Part shown: in pieces, positions 46,567 through 54,906 of the stretch
Numbering within the stretch: the stretch's first letter is position 1
How the letters are laid out: each line of letters begins with the position of its first letter
Source of the DNA: Planctomycetota bacterium
Lineage (GTDB): Bacteria > Planctomycetota > B15-G4 > JADJEK01
Assembly (NCBI GenBank): GCA_016709145.1
Contig: JADJEK010000005.1
Location: 349,405-413,404, forward strand
Direction of reading: 5' to 3'
Length of the DNA stretch: 64,000 nucleotides
Notes under the pieces: model-generated
The model's input: the letters and a program-made list of their open reading frames with translations, nothing else
What the model was told of the DNA's origin: nothing
Database searches by the model: none
Position numbers and translations under genes: made by a program

Positions 46567-47315
46567 AGGAGTCCTTGAAGAAGAGTCTGCGCGAGCTGCG
46601 CCTCTCCGGCATGGCCGACACGCTCGACGTGCGGCTGTCCGAGGCCAAAGGCAACGGTCTCGATCACGGCGAGTTCCTCGAGCTCGCGCTGGGCGACGAG
46701 TTCTCGGTCAGGAAGCAGCGACTGTTCGAGCGCAGACTCAAGAGCGCGTGCTTCCGCGACCAGAAACGCCTCGACGAGTTCGACTGGGCGTTCAATCCGT
46801 CGATCAAGAAGAGCCAGATGCACGACCTCGCCGCGTGTCGCTTCGTGCGCGAATACAAAGATGTGCTGTTGATCGGTCCGCCTGGCGTCGGCAAGAGCCA
46901 CCTCGCGCAGGCGATCGGCTTCCACGCGATCCAGCAGGGCTTCGTCGTGCTTTATCGATCGATCTTCGACCTGGTCCAGGACTTCATGCAGGACGAGACC
47001 TTCTCCGGCGACGACAAGGTCGACGCGAAGTATCTGCGGCCGGACCTGCTGATCATCGACGACATGGGCATGAAGCAACTGCCGAAACGCTCAGGCGAGT
47101 ACTTGTTCGAGGTCATCATGCGCCGCTACGAGAAGCGCTCGACACTGATGACGTCGAACCGGCCGATCGAGGAGTGGGGCAAGCTGCTCCAGGACGTGCC
47201 GAGCGCGACCGCCATCTTGGACCGCTTCCTGCATCACGCAGAGATCGTCGCCATCAAGGGCAAGAGCTACCGGCTGAAGGACAGGGCTCTTGTACGAACG
47301 AAGACCGACGAGTGA
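46563..47315 (+). CDS. istB: IS21 helper ATPase IstB, copy 2
   Basis: This 250-aa AAA+ ATPase has Walker A GPPGVGKSHLA, Walker B LLIIDDMGMK and LMTSNRPIEEWG. It differs from copy 1 at only a few residues (e.g. KGNG for KGNS, QMHDLAA for QMPDLAA). Its frame is intact although the neighbouring istA has several indels. The start at ATG 46563 overlaps the istA stop. Confidence 0.93.
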   Translation: MKESLKKSLRELRLSGMADTLDVRLSEAKGNGLDHGEFLELALGDEFSVRKQRLFERRLKSACFRDQKRLDEFDWAFNPSIKKSQMHDLAACRFVREYKDVLLIGPPGVGKSHLAQAIGFHAIQQGFVVLYRSIFDLVQDFMQDETFSGDDKVDAKYLRPDLLIIDDMGMKQLPKRSGEYLFEVIMRRYEKRSTLMTSNRPIEEWGKLLQDVPSATAILDRFLHHAEIVAIKGKSYRLKDRALVRTKTDE

Positions 47316-47385
47316 GATCCCGGGTGCTCCGGGTGGCCGGTTTTGAATCGTTCCTCAGTGGCTGGTTTTGAATCGACCGGTGACA

Positions 47386-47392
47386 CTCAGCC
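47386..47392. repeat. CTCAGCC target duplication of IS21 copy 2, right copy
   Basis: It matches 44816-44822. Removing the IS and one copy restores the trlF frame. Confidence 0.9.
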
Positions 47393-49495
47393 CGCGCAGC
47401 GTCAATTTCCAATTGAGGTTTCGATGCAGCACCTGCTGCTTCAGACGTGGGCGCCTGCCCCGATGCCCCCAGGGTTTCCGGTTCTGGCGGCTTAGCGTCG
47501 TCGTGCGCTTTCAATTCCCGACGCTTTTCCTCCAGTGCTAGTCGTACACGCTGCCGATTCTCTTCAGCCAACTGCCTGTCACATTCGACCAGTTCGGCAT
47601 TAATACGATGCATGTCGGCCGCGAGCATCGCAATGGTGCTTCTTATCTCTTCACTTTTATGATCTAGTAGTTGGTCAAGCGTACGGTACCCAAGCTGCTC
47701 CGCTTGTGGAACGTGAGAGAAGATAACGTGCTTAAGTTCGGCATAGAATTGACCGTCTGATCCGTGAGTCAGCTCGTTACAGACAGTTTCCAGATAATGC
47801 TGTGGTAAGTAACGAATTGTCTCTGGTGCACCCGGCTCAGGGTTGTCCGCCAAGCACTTAGGTCCAGATTTCGTGCTGTCTTTCCATTCAATGCACGCCT
47901 CGAAACTCTGCGCCTTATTGCCCTTTGGACTTCTGAACTTGTCCGTGTTAAGGAAACTGAATGCTTCGAATCGTGGCGTGTTTCCGAGCAGTCCAAGAAT
48001 GTCCGCCAGCGCACTCTTGCCACTCCCTTTGTTTCCGATTATGGCAATGAGCTCTGGGTTCAGGACTATGTGAGCATCGAACCATGGCGCTGGCTCACGG
48101 CCATCGGCCGTCTTTGTGATAGTCACTTCCGACAGGACACGAGTGGGGCGGTTTCTGGACCTCAGCACCGCGGGCGGGAATTCACCAACAAACGCCCGGT
48201 CTTCATATGAATGAAGTAAGTGCCGCAACCCGTCAAACGTTGGGTCGGCTATTATCCACGTAAAGCAATTGCCGATACGGTCTTTTGTTGTTGCATTTGA
48301 CAGCGCATGGGCGTCGCTACAATCGAGTAGCTGACTGTTAACGCCTCCCGTGTCTAACGCTCTTCGCGCGCGCTCCCATGCTGCCGGTGTTTCCGCGGCT
48401 ACGAAAACAAACTGCGCAGCGTTGATGAGGTTTTTTTTCTCTGCAATGGAATGGTCATTCCATTCAATATCGGCCCATTCGGTCTTTCCAACCGCCGTCA
48501 GCACCTTGCCCTGGAAATGCGGCTTGTCCAAAAGTGCGGAGAGCGCGCGGTACTCGAAGCAGAGGTTATTGAAACCTTCTATTAAAGGCGCGCCAAACTG
48601 CCGTTTGCGCTCCTCCGGAACCGACGCGATTATCAACTCGCCGAGTTTCTCTAAGCTGGCTCTGGTCGGCACCATTTCCCACCGGGCTCGCTCCACCGCG
48701 TCCTTGTACATTGGTGAAATCTGATACGAGGCAGCGAGGGCGGATATGAACTGCTGCTCAATGAACTCCGGGCTCAACTCATCGGAGAAGATGACGTGAA
48801 AATTTACCCGGCTAAGGTGTGAATCACTCCCCCCGAATTTGTCGATTCGCAATTCAACGACCGGAAGAATCAGATCTATGTTACTTAACCGCCCTTGATT
48901 CCTTGCTTCGAGTAGCTTCTTGTACCCATCTAAAAATATGTAGTCGTTAATCCCGATCACGGCGAATTCCGCGGGAAGGCTCTCAAGATCTGTCAGAAAC
49001 GCCTCCCAAGCACCAGGCGATGGGTAGGAATGCATCAGAGACTCTGGCGTGTGCACATGCAGATCCCACTTGCGCCACTCCGAGCCTCGGGGGTACTTTC
49101 GCTGCGTCACGTTTGGGTTCCTCTTCCTACGCTGAGCTTGATCGTAACTAGCACCGAGGCCTCCCACAAGCGCCCAGTCCGCTTGGCGAACCTCGTCCGC
49201 CACTTGCTCTCTTCGCAGTGACAAGCTTAGTACGTTCACCGCGCCGCCGGCGCGACGGCACCGCGGGTCCCGAGCTCGTGGCCGACTTCGTCGAGGGCGT
49301 TGACTCGCTGTGGGCGAGGCTCGCGAGCGATTCACGCGTCTGACACGTGATCACCGCCGACGCTCTTCGCTCGAATTCCGTGCGGACTTGGCCTGCGCGG
49401 AGGGGTGAGTGCCCCGGAATCGTTCTGAACCAACGACTTCGCGAGCATGAGATGCAGTGAGTTCCCGCCGCTCGCCGCCGTAAAGCCGGAACTGA

Positions 49496-49532
49496 AAAAG
49501 CCGTACGCCCGCGCTTGCGGTGTACGGCTTTT
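49496..49532. terminator. Hairpin flanked by A- and T-runs, terminator-like in both directions
   Basis: AAAAGCCGTACGCC pairs with GGTGTACGGCTTTT (one G-T pair) around a 9-base loop. The T-run makes it a good intrinsic terminator shape on either strand. It stands in a gene-poor stretch between trlF and the histidine kinase, so the gene it served may be lost. Confidence 0.55.
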
Positions 49533-50059
49533 GTCAGGTTGGTAGCGGGGACGGCATAGACCACGTCGGAGATGCGCCCCAATCAGTTCCGGTTGGCCGT
49601 TTTGTCACTCGTTTGGCGCGGTCAACGGCCATAAATAACGTACTGCACGTGGGTTGCAGATGTCACCCGCTAGGATAGTGGACAACGTTGGGTGCTGTCG
49701 GCGCAAGGCTACCCTTCCACGGGGCTGGCGATGCGACTTTTCTGCCGCTACGCCTCCCGCGAACACGAGTGGACCCAGCCGCCCGGGCTGTAGGTCACAA
49801 GGCGGCGCGCTCCGCTACCTCGGAGGGGAAGTCATTTCGTTGAGCGGGACACGAACAGGGATTGGTCGTGAACGGGAATGACCCGTCGAAACTCTGGACT
49901 AGCCGCACGAGTAAGCAGGTCATGCCGCGACGGACCGCTCTTGCTTGACTTTGGCCTACCATTCACGCCCATGAGATCAGAGTCGTGCGCACTAATGCCG
50001 TACGTGTCGAATTTTCGCTCACGAAAAGTGCTGATTGTCGTGGCTCGTTTCAGCGTTCT

Positions 50060-50310
50060 GGCCCGCGATGATGGGTAAGCAAGGCGCGGCGGTCCAGCAC
50101 TTCGAGCACCTAAGCACAGCGCAATCAATCAGCCCAGCCTGACTTCGAGCTCAGGTATCTTTACCTCGGCAATCTCTACGCGCAAATGGGACAGGCCAAG
50201 AGCGCGAAGCACACCCTGTCAGCTGGGCTTCAACTTTACCCGTACGATCCAGGGCTACTCGCAACGATCGGCCACCGACGGGAAAGCTGCCGTTCGGTGC
50301 CGGCTAGGAA
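50060..50310 (+). pseudogene. Decayed TPR-protein fragment
   Basis: Two short frames in tandem resemble tetratricopeptide repeats. One reads GAAVQHFEHLSTAQSISPA and stops; about 20 bases before that stop another frame reads DFELRYLYLGNLYAQMGQAK and continues SAKHTLSAGLQLYPYDPGLLATIG. This looks like a remnant of a larger gene with frameshifts. The rest of the gene-poor stretch 49111-50317 holds only the hairpin at 49496 and short frames without coding character. Confidence 0.5.
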
Positions 50311-50317
50311 ACGTACG

Positions 50318-51787
50318 TCAGGGTGTGTTCACTCGCGAGTCGGCGCGCGAGAGAGGAAGGCGGACACGACATTCCGTGCCGCCGCCGACGCGCGGCCGTA
50401 CGTCCGCGTCGCCACCTAGCGCGCGGACGATGCCGAGCACGATCGCCAAACCGAGCCCGTTGCCACCCGACATTCGCGAACGCGACAGATCGCCTCGCGC
50501 GAAGCGTTCGAACAAGCGCGGCACGAGCTCCTGCGGAATGCCAGGACCGCGGTCCGCGACGATGATCTCTGCGAACAAGCCGTCCGCCGATCGCAATGCG
50601 CTCACGTCGATTCCATGCGGAGATGCGCCGTGCGCGCGCGCGTTCTCGATCAGGTTCGCGACTACGCGCTCGATCAGCACGACGCTGCCGAATACCGGCA
50701 ACTCGTCCGGATCCAACTCGAGTCGGATCGGCGGCGCACGGTTCTGCCCCACGAACCATGCCGCATCCACGCTCGCGAGCACCGCGGAACGCACGTCTAC
50801 GTGCTCAGTGAACGGCCTCGCGTGCTCGACGCGAGCGAGCAGAAGCAAATCTTCAACCACGCGACCGAGGCGCTCGGTGCTTCGCTGAGCATCCTTCAGC
50901 GCGTCCACGTACTCCGGCACGGTGCGGTCCTTCAAGAGCGCGAGTTCGACGCTCGTTCGTAGCACCGTCAACGGAGTGCGGAGCTCGTGCGCGGCATCGT
51001 CCGCGAAGCGCCGCTCGCGGTCGACCGCGCCGGCCATGCGGCCGAACGCGGCGTTCAGCGTCGATGCCAGATCCGTGAGCTCGTCATCGACACTCGTGAT
51101 GTCGAGGCGGCGATCGAGTTTCCCGGCGGCGATCGCACCGGCGTCACGGCTCATGCGTGCGATCGGCCGCAGCGCGCGCGTCGCGAGCAAGAAGACACCG
51201 GCGCAACCAACGACCCATGCGAGCGGCAGTGCGACCCACTGATCTGCCCGCACCTCCGCGACGGCATGAGCGACGTCGTCGAGTTCGCGCGCGACTTGGA
51301 TCGCAACAATCGCGGGCGGAACCCTCCGGTCATTGCTGGAGCCACGCGCGACGACGAGCGTCTGCATGCGCATGCGGTCGCCTCGCGGACCAATCACGAA
51401 GTCGCGGCCCGTACGACGGCTGCGAAGTGTTTCGAGGACTCCCATGGATTCCTGGTCTGGCGGCGGCAAACGGTGTTCGCCGAGAGATCGCGACCGCGCG
51501 ACCTCGCGCGACCCCGTCCAGATCTGAAAGTACGCGCGTCCGCTCGGCTTGCGGTACTCGGGAGCGGCATCCTCGGGCCGCTCGATCGAGACCGTCGAGC
51601 CGTCGAATTGCACGAGGCCGGCGAGAGCCTCGGCTTCGGCGAGTAAACGGCGATCGAGCCCGCGCAATGCGACTTCACGAGTTTCCGCGTCGACAGCGAT
51701 GCCGGCGACCGCAAGAGCTAGGAGCAAGAGCGCTGCCGACCCTATGGTAATTCGCGCGCGGATCGCGCGCAGCCGCAACCGCTTCAT
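50318..51787 (-). CDS. Two-component sensor histidine kinase
   Basis: The 489-aa kinase has an N-terminal membrane helix (RITIGSAALLLLALAVAGIAVDA), a periplasmic sensing domain, a second helix (WVALPLAWVVGCAGVFLLA), a HAMP domain, the H-box FADDAAHELRTPLTVL, the N-box NLIENARAHG, and DRGPGIP and GNGLGLAI for ATP binding. All key residues are present. The start overlaps the response-regulator stop by 4 bp (ATGA). The architecture resembles CusS/QseC-like kinases, and the location among metal-efflux genes makes metal sensing plausible but unproven. Confidence 0.9.
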   Translation of the reverse strand: MKRLRLRAIRARITIGSAALLLLALAVAGIAVDAETREVALRGLDRRLLAEAEALAGLVQFDGSTVSIERPEDAAPEYRKPSGRAYFQIWTGSREVARSRSLGEHRLPPPDQESMGVLETLRSRRTGRDFVIGPRGDRMRMQTLVVARGSSNDRRVPPAIVAIQVARELDDVAHAVAEVRADQWVALPLAWVVGCAGVFLLATRALRPIARMSRDAGAIAAGKLDRRLDITSVDDELTDLASTLNAAFGRMAGAVDRERRFADDAAHELRTPLTVLRTSVELALLKDRTVPEYVDALKDAQRSTERLGRVVEDLLLLARVEHARPFTEHVDVRSAVLASVDAAWFVGQNRAPPIRLELDPDELPVFGSVVLIERVVANLIENARAHGASPHGIDVSALRSADGLFAEIIVADRGPGIPQELVPRLFERFARGDLSRSRMSGGNGLGLAIVLGIVRALGGDADVRPRVGGGTECRVRLPLSRADSRVNTP

Positions 51788-52464
51788 TCGGGTTCGCTCG
51801 TGCCCGGCGCAAATCGATAGCCGACGCCGCGGACCGTTTGGATGAGGTCAGGCTGGCCGAGCTTCAAGCGCAGGCCATGGATCGAGACATCGATCAAGTT
51901 CGACGTCGACTCGAACTCGCGGTCGACGACGTGTTCGCCGATCTGCGTGCGCGAGAGCGCCTCGCCGCGTCGACTCACGAGCAGGACGAGTAGCGCAAAT
52001 TCGCGCTGACTCAACGGCACTACGCGACCGGCGCGGCGCACGATGTGACCCGCGAGATCGACCTCGAGATCGTCGACGGAGACGATGGAACTTCGGACGT
52101 TTGCATTGCCGCAGCGCAGTAGCGCCCGCACGCGCGCGAGCAGCTCCGTCAGTGCGAACGGTTTCACCATGTAATCGTCGGCCCCGCGATCGAGCCCGTG
52201 AATGCGATGTTCGAGGTCGCCGAGCGCGGTCAGCACAAGGACCGGCAGCAACGGCTTCTTCGCTTTCAAGGCAGCGAGGACGTCGAAGCCGGACTTCTTC
52301 GGCAACACCAGGTCGAGGATAACCGCATCGAACGCGTGAGTCGTCGCGAGGTGCAGGGCTTCGTCGCCGTCGAACGCGATGTCGGCTGCGAGACCGCTGT
52401 CCTCGATGGCCGCGGCAATGGACCGCGCGAGGGTGCGCTCGTCTTCGACCACGAGGATGCGCAT
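51784..52464 (-). CDS. OmpR/PhoB-type response regulator, cognate of the kinase
   Basis: The 226-aa regulator starts at ATG 52464 (MRILVVEDERTLARS). The receiver domain has the acidic pair in VVEDE, phospho-acceptor Asp in AVILDLVLPKKSG, the conserved Thr in VLTALG and Lys in MVKPFAL. The C-terminal winged helix has LSQREFALLVLLVSRRGEAL and TVRGVGYRF. The frame extends upstream, but this start matches the family. It overlaps the kinase start by 4 bp, so they form a pair. It is similar to the next regulator upstream, suggesting duplication. Confidence 0.92.
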   Translation of the reverse strand: MRILVVEDERTLARSIAAAIEDSGLAADIAFDGDEALHLATTHAFDAVILDLVLPKKSGFDVLAALKAKKPLLPVLVLTALGDLEHRIHGLDRGADDYMVKPFALTELLARVRALLRCGNANVRSSIVSVDDLEVDLAGHIVRRAGRVVPLSQREFALLVLLVSRRGEALSRTQIGEHVVDREFESTSNLIDVSIHGLRLKLGQPDLIQTVRGVGYRFAPGTSEPE

Positions 52465-52672
52465 AAAATCAACTCTAAAGGCCGTCCAACTGGTTGGACA
52501 GTCGATGATGAGGATGAAGTTTCGATGAGCGCGCAGCAAGACGATATCCAGCTCGCTCGGAAGCAGCGTCGAGAGCATCATGCGAAGCAAACTCTTTTCC
52601 GTCCGGCTCCGTGAGCCTTCCGACAACTCGCTCCGTCGCTTCCCCTCCACTACATGCTGGGGGCTAGGCGTC

Positions 52673-53347
52673 TCATCGCGAATCTCCCGTGGCAAGTCGG
52701 TATCCGACTCCGCGAACTGTCTCGATGAGGTCGGGTGTTCCCAACTTCACACGCAGTCCGCACACAGAGACATCGATGATGTTCGAGTTGGATCTGAATC
52801 CTCGGTCGATGACGTGTTCTCCGATCGCCGTTCGTGACAACGTCTCCCCGCGGCGAGTCGTGAACAGGACGAGAAGCTCGAACTCCCGCTGGGTCAGAGC
52901 GATGATGCGATCCGCGCGTCGCACTATGCGCGCGCTCACATCGACGACAAGATCATCCACCTGGATCATCGCCGGGACGACCACGGCGCTGCGGCGCCGA
53001 AAGAGCGCGCGCACGCGAGCGAGAAGTTCCTGCAGGGAAAAAGGCTTCTCCATGTAGTCGTCGGCGCCGCGATCGAGTCCCTCGACGCGTTGCTCGACGC
53101 CGCCAAGCGCCGTCAACACGAGAATGCGGAGCAGTGGCTTCTTCGCTTTCAAAGCGGCCAGCACATCGAGACCTGGACGCTTAGGTAGCAAAAGATCGAG
53201 GACTACCACATCGATCTCGCGGCTCAACCCCAACGAAAGAGCTTGCTCGCCGTCGAGCGCGAGATCGACAGTGAAGCCGCTCTCCTCAAGCGCTGCGGCG
53301 ATTGAGCGAGCGAGCGTCGGCTCATCTTCGACGACGAGGACTCGCAT
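52673..53347 (-). CDS. Second OmpR/PhoB-type response regulator (orphan paralogue)
   Basis: The 224-aa regulator closely resembles its neighbour (MRVLVVEDEPTLARSIAAAL; VVVLDLLLPKRPG; VLTALGG; MEKPFSLQELLARVRAL; LTQREFELLVLF; TVRGVGYRL). Receiver and winged-helix domains are complete. It has no kinase gene of its own here; the 208-bp gap to the next regulator leaves room for a separate promoter. It may share the downstream kinase, or its partner may be elsewhere. It is probably a product of gene duplication. Confidence 0.9.
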   Translation of the reverse strand: MRVLVVEDEPTLARSIAAALEESGFTVDLALDGEQALSLGLSREIDVVVLDLLLPKRPGLDVLAALKAKKPLLRILVLTALGGVEQRVEGLDRGADDYMEKPFSLQELLARVRALFRRRSAVVVPAMIQVDDLVVDVSARIVRRADRIIALTQREFELLVLFTTRRGETLSRTAIGEHVIDRGFRSNSNIIDVSVCGLRVKLGTPDLIETVRGVGYRLATGDSR

Positions 53348-53599
53348 GACACGAGAACTACAAGACGACGCGTTAGTCCTCCATGAGGGTTAGATCGCAG
53401 GCCCGCATTCATGAGGCGTTCATTGAGAAGCGGAAGTCTGAACTGCTCTTCCGATGTTCCGTGAGTCGTACCTCTCATGTGCGCGTGACGATGTGGGGGA
53501 ACTCCTGTGCCCGGAGACTCACGTGCGGGTTCCAGTCGAGCAAGCGCACGGGCAGAATCGTCGTAGTGAATTCGCAAGCGCTGTTTCTGAGAGCGTGAA

Positions 53600-54844
53600 A
53601 TGACCCAAGCCAGGTTCCGACTTCACGGCATCCCGCGAAATGTCGCCGCACTCGCGCTCGTCAGCTTCTTTGCGGACGTCGCTTCGGAGATGCTCTACCC
53701 CGTGATCCCCCTGTTCCTCACCACGACGCTGGGCACATCACCGGCGCTGCTCGGACTCATCGAGGGCATCGCGGAAGGTGTGAGTAGCGGACTGCGCTGG
53801 ATTGGAGGCGTGCTTTCCGACCGGTCGGGGCGACGCAAGCCCTTCGTCGTCGTTGGGTATGGGCTTGCCGCTCTTAGCAAGCCGATCATGGGGGCAGCAG
53901 CCTATGCGCTGGGGTGGCCCCTCTTCTTGTTGGGTCGAGCCTGCGATCGACTGGGCAAGACGGTCCGATCGGCGCCCCGCGACGCTCTCATCGCCGATTC
54001 CACTGATGCCGCGTATCGCGGTCGTGCCTTCGGGTTTCACCGAGCAATGGACTCGTTTGGCGCGGTGATCGGCCCGCTGGTCGCCTTGGGGATCTTGTTC
54101 GTGTGGCCCGACTTGCCGCTCGCTTCGCTCTTCTTGATCGCCGTCGTTCCCGGGCTCTTGAGTGTGATTGTCGCCTCGACAGCGGTTCATGAGCTAACGC
54201 AACCGCCTCGCCCGTCAAGAGCCGATGACACAAGCAGTCCAGCGTCGGCGCCCCGGAGATTTCCTGCGGCGTTTTGGCGGCTCTTGGTCGCGTGCGCGGT
54301 TTTCTCCCTGGGCGCGAGTACGACGTCGTTCCTTCTTTTGCGCGCGAAGGAACTGGGTCTCTCGTTTTCTCAGATCATCTTTGCATACGCCGCGTTCAAC
54401 CTGGTCTACGCGCTCGGTTCTTTTCCACTCGGCCACCTGTCGGATCGCGTCGGTCGCAGGAAGGTCGTCGCGATCGGCTGGTCGTTTCATGCGCTCGTGT
54501 ACGCAGGCTTTGCGCTGACGCACTCAGCGATGATCGTCTGGGTGCTATTGCCGCTCTACGGTCTTTACATGGCGCTGACGGATGGCGTCACGAAAGCGAT
54601 GGTCACGGACCTCGTTCCTTCCGCGCAGCGCGCAGGGGCGCTCGGCTGGTTCGCCACCGTGAGCGGGTTGGGACAGCTGGCCGCGAGCGTGATCGCTGGT
54701 CTGGCTTGGGAAACGCGGCTTGGTGATGCGCACTTGGTGATGCCGTTTGCGATCGGTGCCCTATTCCCGATTCTTGCTATTCCAATCCTCACCACCGTTC
54801 GGACACGCGACTTGAGCGGCACTGCGACGGACCATGTGAAATGA
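53600..54844 (+). CDS. MFS transporter
   Basis: The 414-aa membrane protein has about 12 hydrophobic segments and MFS features: RNVAALALVSFFADVASEMLYP near the N-terminus, GVLSDRSGRRKPFVVVGYGL (the loop 2-3 motif), ACDRLGKTVRSAPRDALIAD and LGHLSDRVGRRKVVAIGWS. Such proteins export drugs or other solutes; substrate specificity is not apparent. It is divergent from the response-regulator genes and convergent with the RND pump operon. The GC-rich coding pattern is like its neighbours. Confidence 0.85.
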   Translation: MTQARFRLHGIPRNVAALALVSFFADVASEMLYPVIPLFLTTTLGTSPALLGLIEGIAEGVSSGLRWIGGVLSDRSGRRKPFVVVGYGLAALSKPIMGAAAYALGWPLFLLGRACDRLGKTVRSAPRDALIADSTDAAYRGRAFGFHRAMDSFGAVIGPLVALGILFVWPDLPLASLFLIAVVPGLLSVIVASTAVHELTQPPRPSRADDTSSPASAPRRFPAAFWRLLVACAVFSLGASTTSFLLLRAKELGLSFSQIIFAYAAFNLVYALGSFPLGHLSDRVGRRKVVAIGWSFHALVYAGFALTHSAMIVWVLLPLYGLYMALTDGVTKAMVTDLVPSAQRAGALGWFATVSGLGQLAASVIAGLAWETRLGDAHLVMPFAIGALFPILAIPILTTVRTRDLSGTATDHVK

Positions 54845-54906
54845 AGCGCGAGCGGCCCCAGCCCTAACCAGGGCGCGATCGCGCCAATGAGTTCTACGGC
54901 GATCGC

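Larger units (their letters stand above)
44823..47385 (+). mobile_element. IS21-type element, copy 2 (2563 bp)
   Basis: The ends are TGTCACCG and CGGTGACA with a 7-bp CTCAGCC duplication. The same paired TCAAAACCGGCCA motifs as copy 1 occur at both ends and three more inside istA. The element is almost identical to copy 1 at 19403-21959, with scattered substitutions and indels. It interrupts the trlF-type gene. Confidence 0.93.
43472..49110 (-). pseudogene. TrlF-type PHP-ATPase (SMC-like), interrupted by an IS21-type element
   Basis: The gene starts at GTG 49110 after AGGAAGAGGA. Removing the IS21 copy (44823-47385) plus one CTCAGCC duplication gives one frame of 1022 aa. The N-terminus has a PHP-like phosphoesterase region (WRKWDLHVHTPES). 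Next comes an ATPase head with Walker A GNKGSGKSALADILG. A coiled-coil region follows, where the IS sits after DAARAE. Then come the ABC signature LSPGERGHLL, Walker B IPLVIDQPEENLDN and VTHNPNLAV. This matches TrlF family AAA-like ATPases, which lie among defence genes. Lower GC in the C-terminal part suggests transfer. The present gene would make only a 575-aa N-terminal fragment. Confidence 0.88.

Noticed and set aside
47254..49335. Single 693-codon minus-strand frame as an intact gene
   Set aside because: Its last ~44 codons are IS21 sequence; the real gene continues beyond the IS at 44815-43472 and starts at 49110.
49530..49570. Possible tRNA 3' end on the minus strand (CCCCGCTACCA)
   Set aside because: Only an acceptor-like end is visible; no T-arm or anticodon arm fits, so neither a tRNA nor an att site can be claimed.
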